Source: Costus lasius
Lineage: Eukaryota; Streptophyta; Magnoliopsida; Zingiberales; Costaceae
DNA length: 64,000 nt
NCBI GenBank assembly: GCA_027563935.2
Contig: CM050447.1
Coordinates: 82,383,461 to 82,447,460 of the forward strand
Reading direction: 5' to 3'
Shown here piece by piece: positions 1 to 11,324 of this stretch. The notes beneath the pieces were generated by a model. It made no database searches and was not told the origin of the DNA. It saw nothing but the letters and a program-made list of their open reading frames with translations. The stretch's first letter is position 1; each line of letters begins with the position of its first letter. A program made the translations under genes and the position numbers.

Positions 1-3000
1 CCGTAACATATTACACTGTCGTAATTCTAATCTTAAACGCGACTTCCAAGGTCAAATTTGAAGCCCAATTTTTGCGAAGATGATTGCGGATGATCCAGGA
101 CTTTAAATTCGAAGCCATGAGAAGAAGAAAGAGAGCCTCGGAGGAGGAGAACATGCCAAGGGTGAAAGCCCTAATTTTCGTCCCCCATAGAGGGAGAAAT
201 CGCCTTTCACGCCGCCACCAAGGGTTTCACCACTGTGAAGCACACAGTGAATCTCCGGCCTTGAAATTTGAGGGGAAGCTACGCTTGGAGGTGGAGAACA
301 CTTGCCAGAAGTTTCAGTGCAAATGGAAATCAATCGGAGGAGAAATCGAAGAAAAGGGAGGTGCCGACACTATTCTGTTGGGGTATGCCCTTAAGGCTAA
401 TCTTTGAGGCCTTGGGATTATTTTAGTATCATGTATAAACTCTATGGTTATAAAGGCAATGGTTGTTATTCAGGTTGTTACATTATCTGCTGCAATATGT
501 ATACTTCTGAATAATGTCTCAATGCTGTTCAGCTTGGCTGACATGCAGTTTTGTCCTTAGTCGAGATATCTTGGTGAACATGAGACAGCCTTGATATGAT
601 TGAGACTAATATGTGTTCTAATCTTATAGGATGCTTCGAGCATGGAATAAGATGTAGACTCATGGGTACATTGGATGTACTGGACAGACCCTACTTAGGA
701 TATTCAATTGCTTGTCACAATGTGAATAATCCTTATATGCAAACAAGTGGCATATTTCCTCTGACTTGAGATCACTTGTGTTTCTAAATGATGATTGGCA
801 TTATTTTGAGGTAGTTCAATATCATTTGAAACATAATGGTTATAGACTATCTTGGATAATGAGCATGAGTCATGTTAGGGCACTAGTGATAGATATAGGA
901 TTGCCGTCTCCTTGTTTGGAGTGTGATGTTCTGAAGGGGCCCCCTGGATGAGATGATTGAGAAAGTGTATGGCCATACCCATATGACTATGTTCATCTGA
1001 TCTAATCATTCTCATCATATTGGAATTACAGGCTTGACACGCTTGTCCAATAAGAACATCCAGTGGCAAAGGAAACACATATGTCAAGTGACTTGGGTTC
1101 ACACTTGTGCTGTGGTTTGGGTGTAGTCTTGGAAGACTCTTTCCTTTATATCGGGAGACAGTGATGTGTTGCTAGATACCCCTCTCTGTTCGTGATAACG
1201 TAAGTTATCGTTACCGACATTTAAAGGAAACCCTTAGGGTCGCACAATTTGATGATATGGCTTACTTATGTCAGATCGTGTGGACTGAATTGTTTTGGTT
1301 CAGTTTAAAGGAGTTTAAACTCTGATTGTAAGTGAGATCTGGTCTGATCATGTTTGATTGATTAGGGCTTGAGATCGGTAAGCTTCGATCGAGAGAATTG
1401 ATGCTAGATCGGTGAGATCAAGAGCATCAAGAGATGAATGGTTAGATCTTGACCCTTATGGTTTAATTTGATCTAGACCAATGCTTGGTTTGATTTGGTC
1501 TTTGAACCAAATCCAATTGAACCGGTTCATCATATGAACGCATGGTTCAATGGGAGAGAAAAAGTTTGCGATCGGTTCACTTGGAGTGAACGCATGATCG
1601 CATACATTGAAGCACTTGCTATTTTTGGAAATCGGTTTTTCCAAAATGTGGAACGCCTCCACGTTCGAAGAGCAACACTTCTCTCGTCACCATCTTCTCC
1701 TCTCTCGACCTCTCTCGTGTCGTGTGTGAGACTTCACGCAAAGGAGAAGAGAACAAAACCAAGAGACATCTCTCGTCTCCTTCACGAAGGGAAACCTTGA
1801 AGCTTTGCTAGCACAAAGACGCCAAGGGAGTAGTCATCTTCACCTTGTGTGCGTCACCTTTGGAGGAGAGCCGCTCGCCCTCTTCTTCCAAGTCGCCATC
1901 CAAGAAATGGCATTGGTATGATCCCCTTCTCGATCTATACATGTTATTAAAGTTGATCTTATGTTCATGCATGCGATTTTAGAAACCCTAGCTTTCGCTC
2001 AATGCAAAACCTCTGATATGCGCCTATTAGGGTTTCGCCCCCTTTAATGGAACTTTCATATTCATCGACGCCCTTATGCAAATTACGACTATAATTTATA
2101 TTAGAGCCGTGGTGTGTTTTCTTAAACTCTCTTTTCTCTTTGATTTTTGATCTTTTGAAACCATGGATTATTGTAACTCCTTCACTATGCTAGCTTAAAC
2201 TCTTATGGGACATGGGGGAGTAATTCATCTTGATTTTATATGACTAGATGACTTTTATTTTGTCAGTATAATTTTGTTGTGATAATTTTACTTATGTGAT
2301 GATTGTTTATAGTTCTCCTTAGTTTTCTTATTGTTATGCATGTTTTAGAATTTTGCGAAATAGACTGAAAGGTTGATTGTGAAATTTGGAACCCTAAAAA
2401 ATCATTGAGTTTGGAATTTATCGTAAGAAATTAGGTTTGTTCTTTGAATTCTGATTTTTAGTGATTTTATTGCCATATTTGATAATTGGAATCTAGGATT
2501 GAGTTATTGTGTCAAACGTAGAGATCTTGCACGAAACTGAAGATCGGAACGTTGGAGAACCATGAGTAAAACTTGTGTTAAGACTTGGATGCACGAAAGT
2601 GATTCTTGAGATTCTACTCGAGATAATCAACTTAGAATTCAGATGCACGAAAGTGATCCTTGAGTTCTTTGATTGATGATTTACTTATTTTCATCGTTGG
2701 GATAGATCTTGCGCGAAAGCGAGGATTGGTCCCTACATGATCGTCTGCACGAAAGTGAGATGAACCTTTTATGAAGTAAATTATGTCTCTATCATGAAAA
2801 AATTAGTCTAACGACCTTTTCTTCATATCTAGTCATTAAAATTAAAGTGGATGAAACCCTAGTCCCAGTTTATCTCTCTATTTATCTTTACACTCTTTCT
2901 ATTATTTACTTGCATCATATTCGATTTGCTTAGCTAGTAAAAAAGTAATTATTTGGTACTTAACAATAAGGTCTCTGTGGGTTCGATATCTATTTTATTA

Positions 3001-3049
3001 CTTCGAGTATCCGTGCACTTGCAGAAATAACAACAAGCTTGGTGACACA
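1..3049 (+). repeat. Athila-like LTR (+), interrupted by a solo copia LTR; 5' edge outside or at the window start
   Basis: Positions 1-375 and 2064-3049 form one LTR once the insertion at 376-2058 is removed. The right part follows the same order as the LTR at 56130-57828: a TGGGACATGGGG stretch, a series of GCACGAAAGTGA motifs, then a TTATTACTTCGAGTATCC block and GTGCACTTGC near the 3' end. The 3' edge is placed at the CA of 3048-3049, just before a tRNA-Asp-like primer-binding site. The 107-codon ORF at 84-407 lies inside this LTR and I do not regard it as a gene. Family assignment rests on visible similarity to the B-type LTRs in the same window. Confidence 0.75.
376..2058 (+). mobile_element. 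Solo LTR of a Ty1/copia element related to the one at 3988-13046
   Basis: The segment starts TGTTGGGGTATGCCC and ends ACTTTCA, so it has TG...CA termini. It is flanked by perfect 5-bp direct repeats TATTC at 371-375 and 2059-2063. It aligns through its length with the reverse complement of the 1722-bp LTRs at 3988-5709 and 11325-13046 but is clearly diverged. A conserved small hairpin (GATAAC/GTTATC, 1194-1209) is present in all three. No internal domain is present, so this is a solo LTR, most simply left by recombination between the two LTRs of a former full element. Confidence 0.93.
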
Positions 3050-3055
3050 AGTTTT

Positions 3056-3073
3056 TGGAGCCGTGTCGAGGAG
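3056..3073 (+). other. Degenerate tRNA-Asp-type primer-binding site
   Basis: TGGAGCCGTGTCGAGGAG follows the LTR end and resembles the well-preserved Athila PBS at 20884-20902 (TGGCGCCGTTGCCGGGGA on the minus strand) with several changes. It shows that the LTR at 1-3049 was a 5' LTR on the + strand. Its internal region is lost a short way downstream. Confidence 0.55.
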
Positions 3074-3099
3074 TGACAAGTCCCCGTGTGCCAAACAAT

Positions 3100-3987
3100 A
3101 AGTTTTGGCCGCGACACCAAAGATAAGTTTTTGTCTACCTACTTGTTGGGATACAACAACTTCCATGGATTTGGAAGCTTCTCTTCTCTTCTTACTCATC
3201 TCTTCTCTTCTCCAGCATCTCCAACTTCCGCCCTGTGTCATAGAGCTTGGAGAAGGCGGTGGTGGGTCACCAGAGGTCGATTGAGTGACGGAGGTGGCGG
3301 ATCGGAGCGGCGACGGCACGCTAGGGTTTCTTGCACGGGCGTGAAAGAGGGCGCGCACACGGCATCATTTTATAACAGAGTTACACACGGCCGTGAAGGC
3401 GTACACGGTCCAGCCTGTGTGAGTGTCGGCATTGAATTAACGCGAACATCACTTACGCATCACGGCCGTGCATCAATGCACGGGCATACCCATGCATGCC
3501 TTGGCGCTAGCTACAGATTTTCATCACGACCATGCGTCTCTTCACACCCCTACCCGTGAAAGCTTCAGCGTGCTGGCAGAAAATACAACGAGTCATTCAC
3601 GGCCATGCATGGATGCACGGGTGCAACCGTGAACGGCTCGCAAGTACCTAAAAAAATCTAGAAAAATTACCATCAACAGGGTACAGCCGAAAAAGCATAA
3701 ATATGAATGAAAATCTGAAAAACTACAAAGACTAAATGACGAAAATAAATAAGAAAGAAAGTAAACAAAAGGTTGGGTTGCCTCTCAACAAGCGCTTCTT
3801 TAAGGTCACTAGCTTGACCAATGATCAGCGTGGTGCTTATGGTACGTTTGGTGGTGGGGGGTCAGAGATTTGCAGAGAGATGCCCTTGTCAATGATATGA
3901 CTTTCAGAGTAGAGTTTCAACCGTTAGCCATTCACTTTAAAGTTTCCTATTTGCTGACTCCATATTTCAACAGCTCCGTGTGGAAAG
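3100..3987 (-). repeat. Post-pol spacer of element A with a palindrome array
   Basis: Read on the minus strand, 3780-3987 encodes the remains of a typical Athila C-terminal tail and then a GGCAACCCA block that also follows the ORF in element B (near 19170) and in the fragment at 53670. Left of it, about 3386-3640 is rich in CACGGCCGTG-type palindromes (3386-3395, 3461-3470, 3598-3607), each followed by GCACGGG and, at the end, GAACGGCTCG. The same motif set occurs in A's 5' LTR near 44015-44200. No gene is supported here. Confidence 0.65.
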
Positions 3988-5709
3988 TGTAGGGTCCCCT
4001 TCAAGGGGGAGCGCAAACCTGATGCAATCCCTTTCAAGAGGGGGGCGAAAACACTAAGGGGTGGCGCATAAAATTGCAAGCGGAAGCATGTGTTTTCAAC
4101 GATCTTAGCATGAGCATATGATCAACTTGAATGAGTTTAGATCTATACCATAGCCATAGAGTTGGAGGTCGGCTTGGAAGAAGAGATCGAATAGGGGTCT
4201 CCTCCACAAGATGCGCACACAAGATGAGAAGTGGCCTTTCTTCTTGTTGCTCCTTGTGCTAGCAAGGACTTCAAGTGCACTTGTCGCGTGAAGGAGATGA
4301 AGGATGAACTTGGCGTGGATGAACTCTTCCTTGTCCTCGTCCAAACTCACCACACCGAAAGCAAGCAGCAATCGTTGAGAAGAGACAAGCGTTTTTTTTC
4401 ATCCAAGTGAGGCGTTGAAGAACCATTTCCGAAACCTCCATTCCCAAAATGGTAAGTCATCACTTCAAACGTTCATGTCTAATGAACCAAAACAAAACGC
4501 CAATTCGATTGAACCATGCGTTCACATATGTGAACCGGTTCAATTGAATTCGGTCCAATTGAATTCGGTTTAAAGACTAAATTGAACCAAGCCAAGCAAT
4601 GGTCTAAATCTCATCTGAACCATGAAGGTTCGAGATCTAACCGTACATCCCTTGATGCCTTTGATCTCACCGATCTAGCATCACTACTCTCGATCGAAGC
4701 TTACCGATCTCAAGCCCTAATCAATCAAACATGATCAGGCTAGATCTCACTTACAATCAGAGTTTAAACTCCTTTAAACTGAACCAAAACAATTCAGTCC
4801 ACACGATCTGACTCAAGAAAGCCATATCATCAATTTGTGCGACCCTGAGGGTTTCCTTTAAATGTCGGTAACGATAACTTACGTTATCACGATCAGTGAG
4901 GGGTATCTAGCAACACATCACTGTCTCCCGATATAAAGGAAATAGTCTTCCAAGACTACACCCAAACCATGGCACAAGTGTGAATCAAACTCACAAGGCA
5001 TGCATGTTTCCTTTGCCACTGGATGTTCTTATTGGACAAGCATGTCAAGCCTGTAACTCCAATACGATGAGCATGATTAGATCAGATGAACATAGTCATC
5101 TGGGTATGGCCATACACTTTCTCAATCATCTCATATAAGGGGGGCCCCTTTAGAACATCACACTCCTTAAACAAGGAGACGACAATCCTTTATCTATCAC
5201 TAGTGCCCTAACCTGACTCAAGCTCACCATCCAAGATAGTCTATAATCATTATGTTTCAAATGATATTGAACTACCTCAAAACAATGACAATCATCATTT
5301 AGAAACACAAGTGATCTCAAGTCAAAGGAAATGTGCCACTTGCTGCTATCAAGGATTATTCACATTGTGACAAACAATTGAATATCCTAAAAGGGTCTGT
5401 CCAGTACATCCAATGTACCCATGAGTCTACATCTTATTCCATGCTCGAAGCATCCTATAAGATTAGAACACATATTAGTCTTAACCATATCAAGGCTGTC
5501 TCATGTTCACCAAGATATCTCGACTAAGGACTTATAGCCTGTCAGCCTAGCTGAACAGCTTTGAGACATTATTCAGAAGTACACTTATTACAGCAGACAA
5601 GGTAACAACCTGAATAATAACCATGCCTTTTATAAACATAAGAGTTTATTACATGATACTTTTACAATCCCAAGGCCTCAAACATTAGCCTTAAGGGCAT
5701 ACCCCAACA
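3988..5709 (-). repeat. 3' LTR of the young copia element
   Basis: The minus-strand LTR starts TGTTGGGGTATGCCC (at 5709) and ends GGGACCCTACA (at 3988). It is the same length as the right LTR. Small ORFs of 62, 88 and 64 codons occur identically in both LTRs; they are by-products of the duplication, not genes. Confidence 0.96.
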
Positions 5710-5722
5710 ATCTCCCACTTGC
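5710..5722 (-). other. Polypurine tract of the copia element
   Basis: On the minus strand AAGTGGGAGAT directly precedes the 3' LTR. This purine run is the usual plus-strand primer for copia elements. The decayed copia at 60950-60961 has the same sequence in the same place. Confidence 0.85.
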
Positions 5723-5729
5723 ACTTAAT

Positions 5730-8700
5730 CTAATGGTTGAGAAATCTCAAACCCATATTATTACAGTGCTTCTCATGCTTCTGCTGCGCCAGAGGCTTGG
5801 TAAGCGGGTCTGCCAGATTGTCATCTGTATGAACCTTGCAAATCTTGATCTCGCCTCGATCAATGATCTCCCGGATCAAGTGAAACCGTCTCTGTATGTG
5901 CTTGGACTTCTGGTGCGACCGTGGTTCCTTTGCTTGTGCAATTGCTCCAGTGTTATCACAGAAGATAACCAAAGGATCTGCACTCGAAGGAACGACACCA
6001 AGTTCTCTCACGAACTTACGAATCCACACTGCCTCCTTGGATGCTTCCGAGGCTGCAACATACTCGGCTTCTGTTGTGGAATCAGCAACAGTTGACTGTT
6101 TGAAACTCTTCCACACCACTGCTCCACCATTCAAGCTAAAAACATAGCCTGATTGCGATCGGAAATCATCCTGGTCCGACTGGAACGAAGCGTCAGTATA
6201 TCCTTCAATACTGAGTTCTTCCTGACCACCATATATCAAGAACATATCTTTGGTCCTCCGCAGATATTTTATAATGTTCTTGACTGCAATCCAGTGCGCC
6301 AAACCTGGATTACTTTGGAATCGACTGGTCACGCTTAACCCGTAAGCGACGTCTGGGCGAGTACACAACATCGTATACATAATGGACCCAATAGCCGAAG
6401 CATAAGGCGTATTGTCCATTTCATCTTTCTCAGTCCGTGTTTGTGGACACTGACTCTTCGAAAGATTCAGACCATGTCTGACTGGAAGATATCCACGTTT
6501 AGAATTCTCTAAATGGAATCTCTCCAGGACTTTATCGATGTAAGTACTCTGGCACAGCCCGAGAAGCCTCTTGGATCTATCCCGGTAGATCTTCACACCT
6601 AACACATAGGCTGCTTCTCCTAAATCTTTCATCTGGAAACATTTTCCTAACCATGCTTTAACAGCATGCAGTTCAGGAATATCATTTCCAATGATTAAGA
6701 TATCATCGACGTAGAAGATTAGGAATGTAATTACGCTCCCACTAAACCTCTTATAAACACACGGGTCATCTTCGTTCTTGATGAAACCAAACTCAGAGAT
6801 TGATTCATCAAAACGAATGTTCCAGCTTCTAGATGCTTGTTTCAGTCCATAAATGGACTTCTTTAACTTGCATATTTTATGACGATCTGATGGATCAGTG
6901 AAACCTTCCGGTTGTGTCATATACACATCCTCATCCAGATTTCCATTAAGGAAAGCTGTTTTCACATCCATCTGCCAGATCTCATAATCGTAATATGCAG
7001 CTATTGCGAAAAGAATCCGAATAGACTTAAACATGGCTACAGGAGAGAAAGTTTCATCATAATCTATTCCGTAGATTTGTTTGAAACCTTTCGCAACTAG
7101 CCTGCCTTTATAGGTAACTACGTTACCATCCATGTCAATCTTCTTCTTAAAGATCCATTTACAGCCTATTGGGATTACTCCCGGAGGCGGATCAACCAAA
7201 TCCCAGACTTGGTTATCTGACATGGAGTCCATCTCGGCTCGCATAGCATCAAGCCATCTAGCTGACTCCGGTCCACTGACCGCATCCGCATAAGTAAGGG
7301 GTTCATCATTATCAATGATGTAGACTCCGTCATAGCGCTCAGGCTGTCGACGGATCCTTCCCGATCTTCGCGGTTCCCGTGATATCTGAGCCTCAGGTTG
7401 TTCAATAACCTGATCTACCGGCTCAGGCTCATCCAACTGTGCTTGACTACTTTGTCCTTCATCTGGATTCTCATCCAGTTTTATTTCTCTCCCACTGGCC
7501 TCTTGCAGAAGAAATTCCTTCTCAAGAAATATGGCAGTCCGAGCAACAAATACCTTGTTCTCTTTGGGATCGTAGAAATAATAACCCTTAGTTTCCTTAG
7601 GGTAACCGACAAAGATACATTTCTCAGATCTGCTCTCCAGTTTCCCAGAGGCGAGCTTTTTGACATAAGCCTCGCAACCCCAGATCCTGATAAATGTCAA
7701 GCTAGGCTGTTTCCCATACCATAACTCATATGGCGTCTTAGAAACTGCCTTGGATGGCACTCGGTTTAGTACCTTTGCAGCTGTTTCCAGTGCAAAACCC
7801 CAAAAGGAGTATGGAAGAGTGGCCTGACTCATCATAGAACGAACCATATCAAGTAACGTTCTATTTCTCCTCTCGGACACACCATTCCATTGCGGTGTTC
7901 CTGGCGGAGTGAGCTGTGAGATAATCCCACACTCTTTCAGATAGTCAGTAAATTCTCGACTTAGGTATTCTCCACCTCGATCAGAACGAAGTGCCTTGAT
8001 ATTTCGGCCTAGCTGATTCTGTACTTCATTCTTGAACTCTTTGAACTTGTCAAAAGATTCACTCTTATGTCTCATTAAATAGACATATCCACACCTACTG
8101 AAATCATCAGTAAAGGTAATGAAGTACTGATAGCCACCTCTGGCATGTTTACTAAATGGCCCACACACATCACTGTGTATAAGGTCAAGTAAACCTGAAG
8201 CCCTTTGACCTTTATTAGGAAAAGGTGACTTCGTCATTTTACCCATCAAACAAGCTTTGCATGTATCAATCTCCTCATAGGAGAATGATCCCAGCAGTCC
8301 ATGATCATGCAACCGCTTAATGCGCTTCTTGTTAATATGGCCTAAACGACTATGCCATAGCAAGGTGCTGTCATCAGCATACTTGGCTTTCTTATTATCA
8401 ATGTTTTGTATAGAATTTTCCATGTCCAACATGAATAACCCATTGTTAATTGAACCAGTTGCATACACAATATTATCTAGAGATAAAACACACTTTGAAA
8501 TATTGCATTCAAAGGCAAATCCTTTCCTGACAAGAGCAGGAATAGAGATAATATTCTTGGTGATACTCGGTACAAAATAACAATTGTTTAATTCTAATAC
8601 AATGCCAGATGGTAAAGAAATGAAATAGTCTCCTACAGCAACAGCAGCAACCCGTGCCCCGTTTCCAACGCGTAGGTCTACTTCATGCTGTCCCACCTGC

Positions 8701-9614
8701 CTTCTTCTCTTGAGTTCCTGTACATTTGAACAAATGTGAACTCCACATGCAGTGTCCAACACCCATGAGATAGAAGAAGATGAAACCATGACTTCCGTCA
8801 CGTAAATACCTGAGCCAGAAGCGATGCTTCCCCTCTTATCTCCTTGGAGCGCTTTACAGTCCTTTTTCCAGTGACCCAGCTGGCCACAGTGGAAACACCT
8901 GTTGTCCTTCGACCGCTTCACCTTCTGTTTCAGTGACTTACTGTAGTTCTTGACAGGGGCCTTGCCCTTCTTCCCCTTCTTCTTGTTCCTAGAAGGAACC
9001 ATTAAGACAGAGGTTGAAGGCTTGCCCTTCAGAGTTTCCTCAGTAGTCAAGAGCATATTCAGCAGCTCTGCCGGCGTACAATCGATTTTGTTCATATTAA
9101 AGTTAATGATGAACGCATTGAAAGAGGGCGGGAGAGACTGCAGAATAATATCTACAGCAAGCTCCTGGTTGATGGTATGCCCCAGTTTCTCCAGAGCCTC
9201 CTTGTGCCCAATCATCTTGAGCACGTGAGCTCCCACTGGGCTCCCTTCAGCCAGTTTGCTCTGAAAGAAGAGCTTCGTCAGATTATAGCGTTCTGTCCTC
9301 GCCTGTGCAGCATACAGCATCTTGAGGTTCGCTATAATCTCTATAGCCGACATATCCTCATGCTGACGCTGCAGCGGTGGCGTCATAGACGCTTGCATCA
9401 GGCAAGCGACATCAATGCTATCATTGACGTGCTTTTCATAGGCTTCCCGAACCGCCCTGGCGGCGTTCGGAGCGGGCTGCGGCGGTATCGCCGTCTCGAG
9501 GACATACAGTTTCCTCTCTGCCTTAAGAATGATCTTAAGGTGTCCGAACCAGTCAGAGAAGTTCGGCCCAGCAAACTTCTCCCTTTCCAGTAGGGATCGC
9601 ACATTGAAGCTCAT
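5730..9614 (-). CDS. Intact copia gag-pol polyprotein, 1294 aa
   Basis: A single uninterrupted frame encodes gag (1 to about 235), a CCHC zinc knuckle CFHCGQLGHWKKDC (240-253), an aspartic protease with WVLDTACG (active Asp 287), integrase, reverse transcriptase and RNase H. The integrase shows the D,D-35-E set: Asp in HSDVCGPF, Asp in RSDRGGEY and Glu in GVSERR exactly 35 residues later. The RT carries YVDDILI, preceded by DVKTAFLNG. The RNase H has TEAEYVAA and CDNTGAIA, and the product ends shortly after ADPLTKPL. Integrase before RT identifies Ty1/copia. The protease reads DTA where DTG or DSG is usual, but the second copia in this window has the same residues, so this looks lineage-specific. 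The ATG at 9614 follows a 1.7-kb leader. All catalytic residues I looked for are present. Confidence 0.97.
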   Translation of the reverse strand: MSFNVRSLLEREKFAGPNFSDWFGHLKIILKAERKLYVLETAIPPQPAPNAARAVREAYEKHVNDSIDVACLMQASMTPPLQRQHEDMSAIEIIANLKMLYAAQARTERYNLTKLFFQSKLAEGSPVGAHVLKMIGHKEALEKLGHTINQELAVDIILQSLPPSFNAFIINFNMNKIDCTPAELLNMLLTTEETLKGKPSTSVLMVPSRNKKKGKKGKAPVKNYSKSLKQKVKRSKDNRCFHCGQLGHWKKDCKALQGDKRGSIASGSGIYVTEVMVSSSSISWVLDTACGVHICSNVQELKRRRQVGQHEVDLRVGNGARVAAVAVGDYFISLPSGIVLELNNCYFVPSITKNIISIPALVRKGFAFECNISKCVLSLDNIVYATGSINNGLFMLDMENSIQNIDNKKAKYADDSTLLWHSRLGHINKKRIKRLHDHGLLGSFSYEEIDTCKACLMGKMTKSPFPNKGQRASGLLDLIHSDVCGPFSKHARGGYQYFITFTDDFSRCGYVYLMRHKSESFDKFKEFKNEVQNQLGRNIKALRSDRGGEYLSREFTDYLKECGIISQLTPPGTPQWNGVSERRNRTLLDMVRSMMSQATLPYSFWGFALETAAKVLNRVPSKAVSKTPYELWYGKQPSLTFIRIWGCEAYVKKLASGKLESRSEKCIFVGYPKETKGYYFYDPKENKVFVARTAIFLEKEFLLQEASGREIKLDENPDEGQSSQAQLDEPEPVDQVIEQPEAQISREPRRSGRIRRQPERYDGVYIIDNDEPLTYADAVSGPESARWLDAMRAEMDSMSDNQVWDLVDPPPGVIPIGCKWIFKKKIDMDGNVVTYKGRLVAKGFKQIYGIDYDETFSPVAMFKSIRILFAIAAYYDYEIWQMDVKTAFLNGNLDEDVYMTQPEGFTDPSDRHKICKLKKSIYGLKQASRSWNIRFDESISEFGFIKNEDDPCVYKRFSGSVITFLIFYVDDILIIGNDIPELHAVKAWLGKCFQMKDLGEAAYVLGVKIYRDRSKRLLGLCQSTYIDKVLERFHLENSKRGYLPVRHGLNLSKSQCPQTRTEKDEMDNTPYASAIGSIMYTMLCTRPDVAYGLSVTSRFQSNPGLAHWIAVKNIIKYLRRTKDMFLIYGGQEELSIEGYTDASFQSDQDDFRSQSGYVFSLNGGAVVWKSFKQSTVADSTTEAEYVAASEASKEAVWIRKFVRELGVVPSSADPLVIFCDNTGAIAQAKEPRSHQKSKHIQRRFHLIREIIDRGEIKICKVHTDDNLADPLTKPLAQQKHEKHCNNMGLRFLNH

Positions 9615-9914
9615 GGTGTTCGTTGCTGCAGGAATCTACAACAAGCAAGAACAGCAAGGTCAGTATCAATGTTCAGAATCAATCCAGGACTTTAAGAAAG
9701 ATTCTTTTCTCATTATTTTGTCTGACTGAAAAATCCAGTAAACAGTCCGAAAGAGTAACACTCTTTTAGTGAGATGGGATCCAGATTTCATACTTGGTCT
9801 CCGCGTCCCGCTCAGGCGAGATAAGATGCACAGAGATGACAAGCACTAATTTCTGGTAGGCTGTCCCAGCCAATCGCCAACCCGTGCGATTCCCCTTCAT
9901 CTGGGCAATCCAGC

Positions 9915-9948
9915 AGACTGTGCCAACTGAGTTGGTACAACACAGTCT
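9915..9948 (-). ncRNA. Leader stem-loop, copy 1 (putative structured RNA)
   Basis: On the + strand AGACTGTG (9915-9922) pairs perfectly with CACAGTCT (9941-9948). Inside, CCAAC (9923-9927) pairs with GTTGG (9931-9935) around a 3-nt loop, leaving TACAA unpaired on one side. The transcript sense is the minus strand, where the same pairs form and the bulge reads TTGTA. It lies about 300 nt upstream of gag. A second copy at 10125-10158 differs by compensatory changes. Confidence 0.6.
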
Positions 9949-10124
9949 CTGATCCCACAGATGGCTGCCTCCATGTGCTACCATATGCGCCACATATGTA
10001 GCCTACATGGTCAAGCTGACCTGACCTACTCCCTGGACCACCACGTGCTATGCTGAGCAACGAGAAGCGATAAATCCCTTCTCTGTAACACGCAGGTGAA
10101 ATCCAGCACCGTCTGAAGATAGAT

Positions 10125-10158
10125 GGACGTGCCCACTGAGTGGGTACAACACGGCTCC
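10125..10158 (-). ncRNA. Leader stem-loop, copy 2 (putative structured RNA)
   Basis: The inner stem is CCCAC (10132-10136) with GTGGG (10140-10144), with the same TGA loop and the same TACAA bulge as copy 1. The outer stem is CGTG (10128-10131) with CACG (10150-10153), then a mismatch and weaker pairs. Compared with copy 1, pair A9925:T9933 has become C10134:G10142, and T9919:A9944 has become C10128:G10153. Both changes keep pairing. Confidence 0.6.
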
Positions 10159-11310
10159 AACGATAGTCAGAACGGTGAGGTTTCGCGTCAGAAGGCTTTC
10201 CGAGCTTGATATGTTAGCGTTGGATTTTAACGGTCTTTTATCTTCTTACTATCAGGCAAATCCTATGGCTATAGCAGAAGATAAACACATGCAATTCTAA
10301 TTATATAAGCAATAAATAGAAAGCATGATCTTATGTGGTAAAAGCCCATGAACCCTAAGTAAGACCTTAATTTTACTTAAGTCTTCACTTGAGCTCCTTT
10401 GCATCTCATCTGGTCCAACCCAGGGCCCTAGCGCCAAGAGCACCTCAGGTGCGCCACCAGCTGAATGCCCCTCTTGGATGTGTGCCTTTATGCTCTTGTC
10501 TAATCAAAATACATTTTGATCTATCTAGACAAGCTTTGACTCGCAGGTCAATTATACAATAGATTAATGAAAAATGTGATTCGCAGATCACAATAATATT
10601 AACTTATAATTAACCAGGCACGCAGGCCCCAGCACAGCACACATTAGGGCAACCCACATAAGATTAAATAAACAAGCATATGGTCTCAATCATCATGTGA
10701 TCCAATCAAGAAATTAAATTTTTGAAAACCCCATAGGCATCAATTTTAACTTCCTTATGTGTCCTACAACCTTACAATGGTCCATTGATAGGGATCCACT
10801 CATCCATCTAGTTAGATCCCCTGCCCTTGCATGCACCGAGTCCTAACTGACCCGAGTTGACCTAATGGTCAACCATGCATGCGTTAAGAGCTGAACAACC
10901 ATCAAGAGTTCTGGCAAGCGGGTGTGACCCCGGGCCTAACTCAAGAGTGTTCACTGGTTGTCTCAACCAGACCTCGCTACACGCCTAAGATGCAATCGAC
11001 CTATGGATCTAACCTAGAGGTGACTTCAGCCCCATCAACCCATCTAAGGGTTTATAGTAGGTGGCACTTTAGATCTAGTCATAGGCGCGCAAGTTAGGGT
11101 TTTGTTTGATAAAACAACATAAACTAAGCGCCAACACAAAACATGCGACATCATGAACAAACAACATGCGCCTAGATAAGTAAACATCTTACTTTCGCAT
11201 GGAGAAATAGCATGTCAATTTTCGCATGTGAACAAGATCTAAGCATACATGAAGATGCGCAAACATGGATCACAGAAATATCAAGCAATCATATTAACAT
11301 GCTTCAACAT

Positions 11311-11323
11311 CCTCTGATACCAA
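11311..11323 (-). other. Primer-binding site of the copia element (tRNA-iMet type)
   Basis: On the minus strand TTGGTATCAGAGG follows the 5' LTR end after one base. It contains the classic plant initiator-Met PBS TGGTATCAGAG. Confidence 0.9.
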
Positions 11324-11324
11324 T

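Larger units (their letters stand above)
9615..11310 (-). other. Long untranslated leader of the copia element
   Basis: About 1.7 kb separates the PBS from the gag start. I find no convincing protein in it. It contains two copies of a 34-nt stem-loop (listed separately) and A/T-rich stretches. A leader of this length fits genomic-RNA packaging or translational control signals; that role is inferred. Confidence 0.7.

Noticed and set aside
84..407. 107-codon ORF at the window start
   Set aside because: It lies in an Athila-like LTR and runs through the solo-LTR junction at 376, so it is a chance frame.
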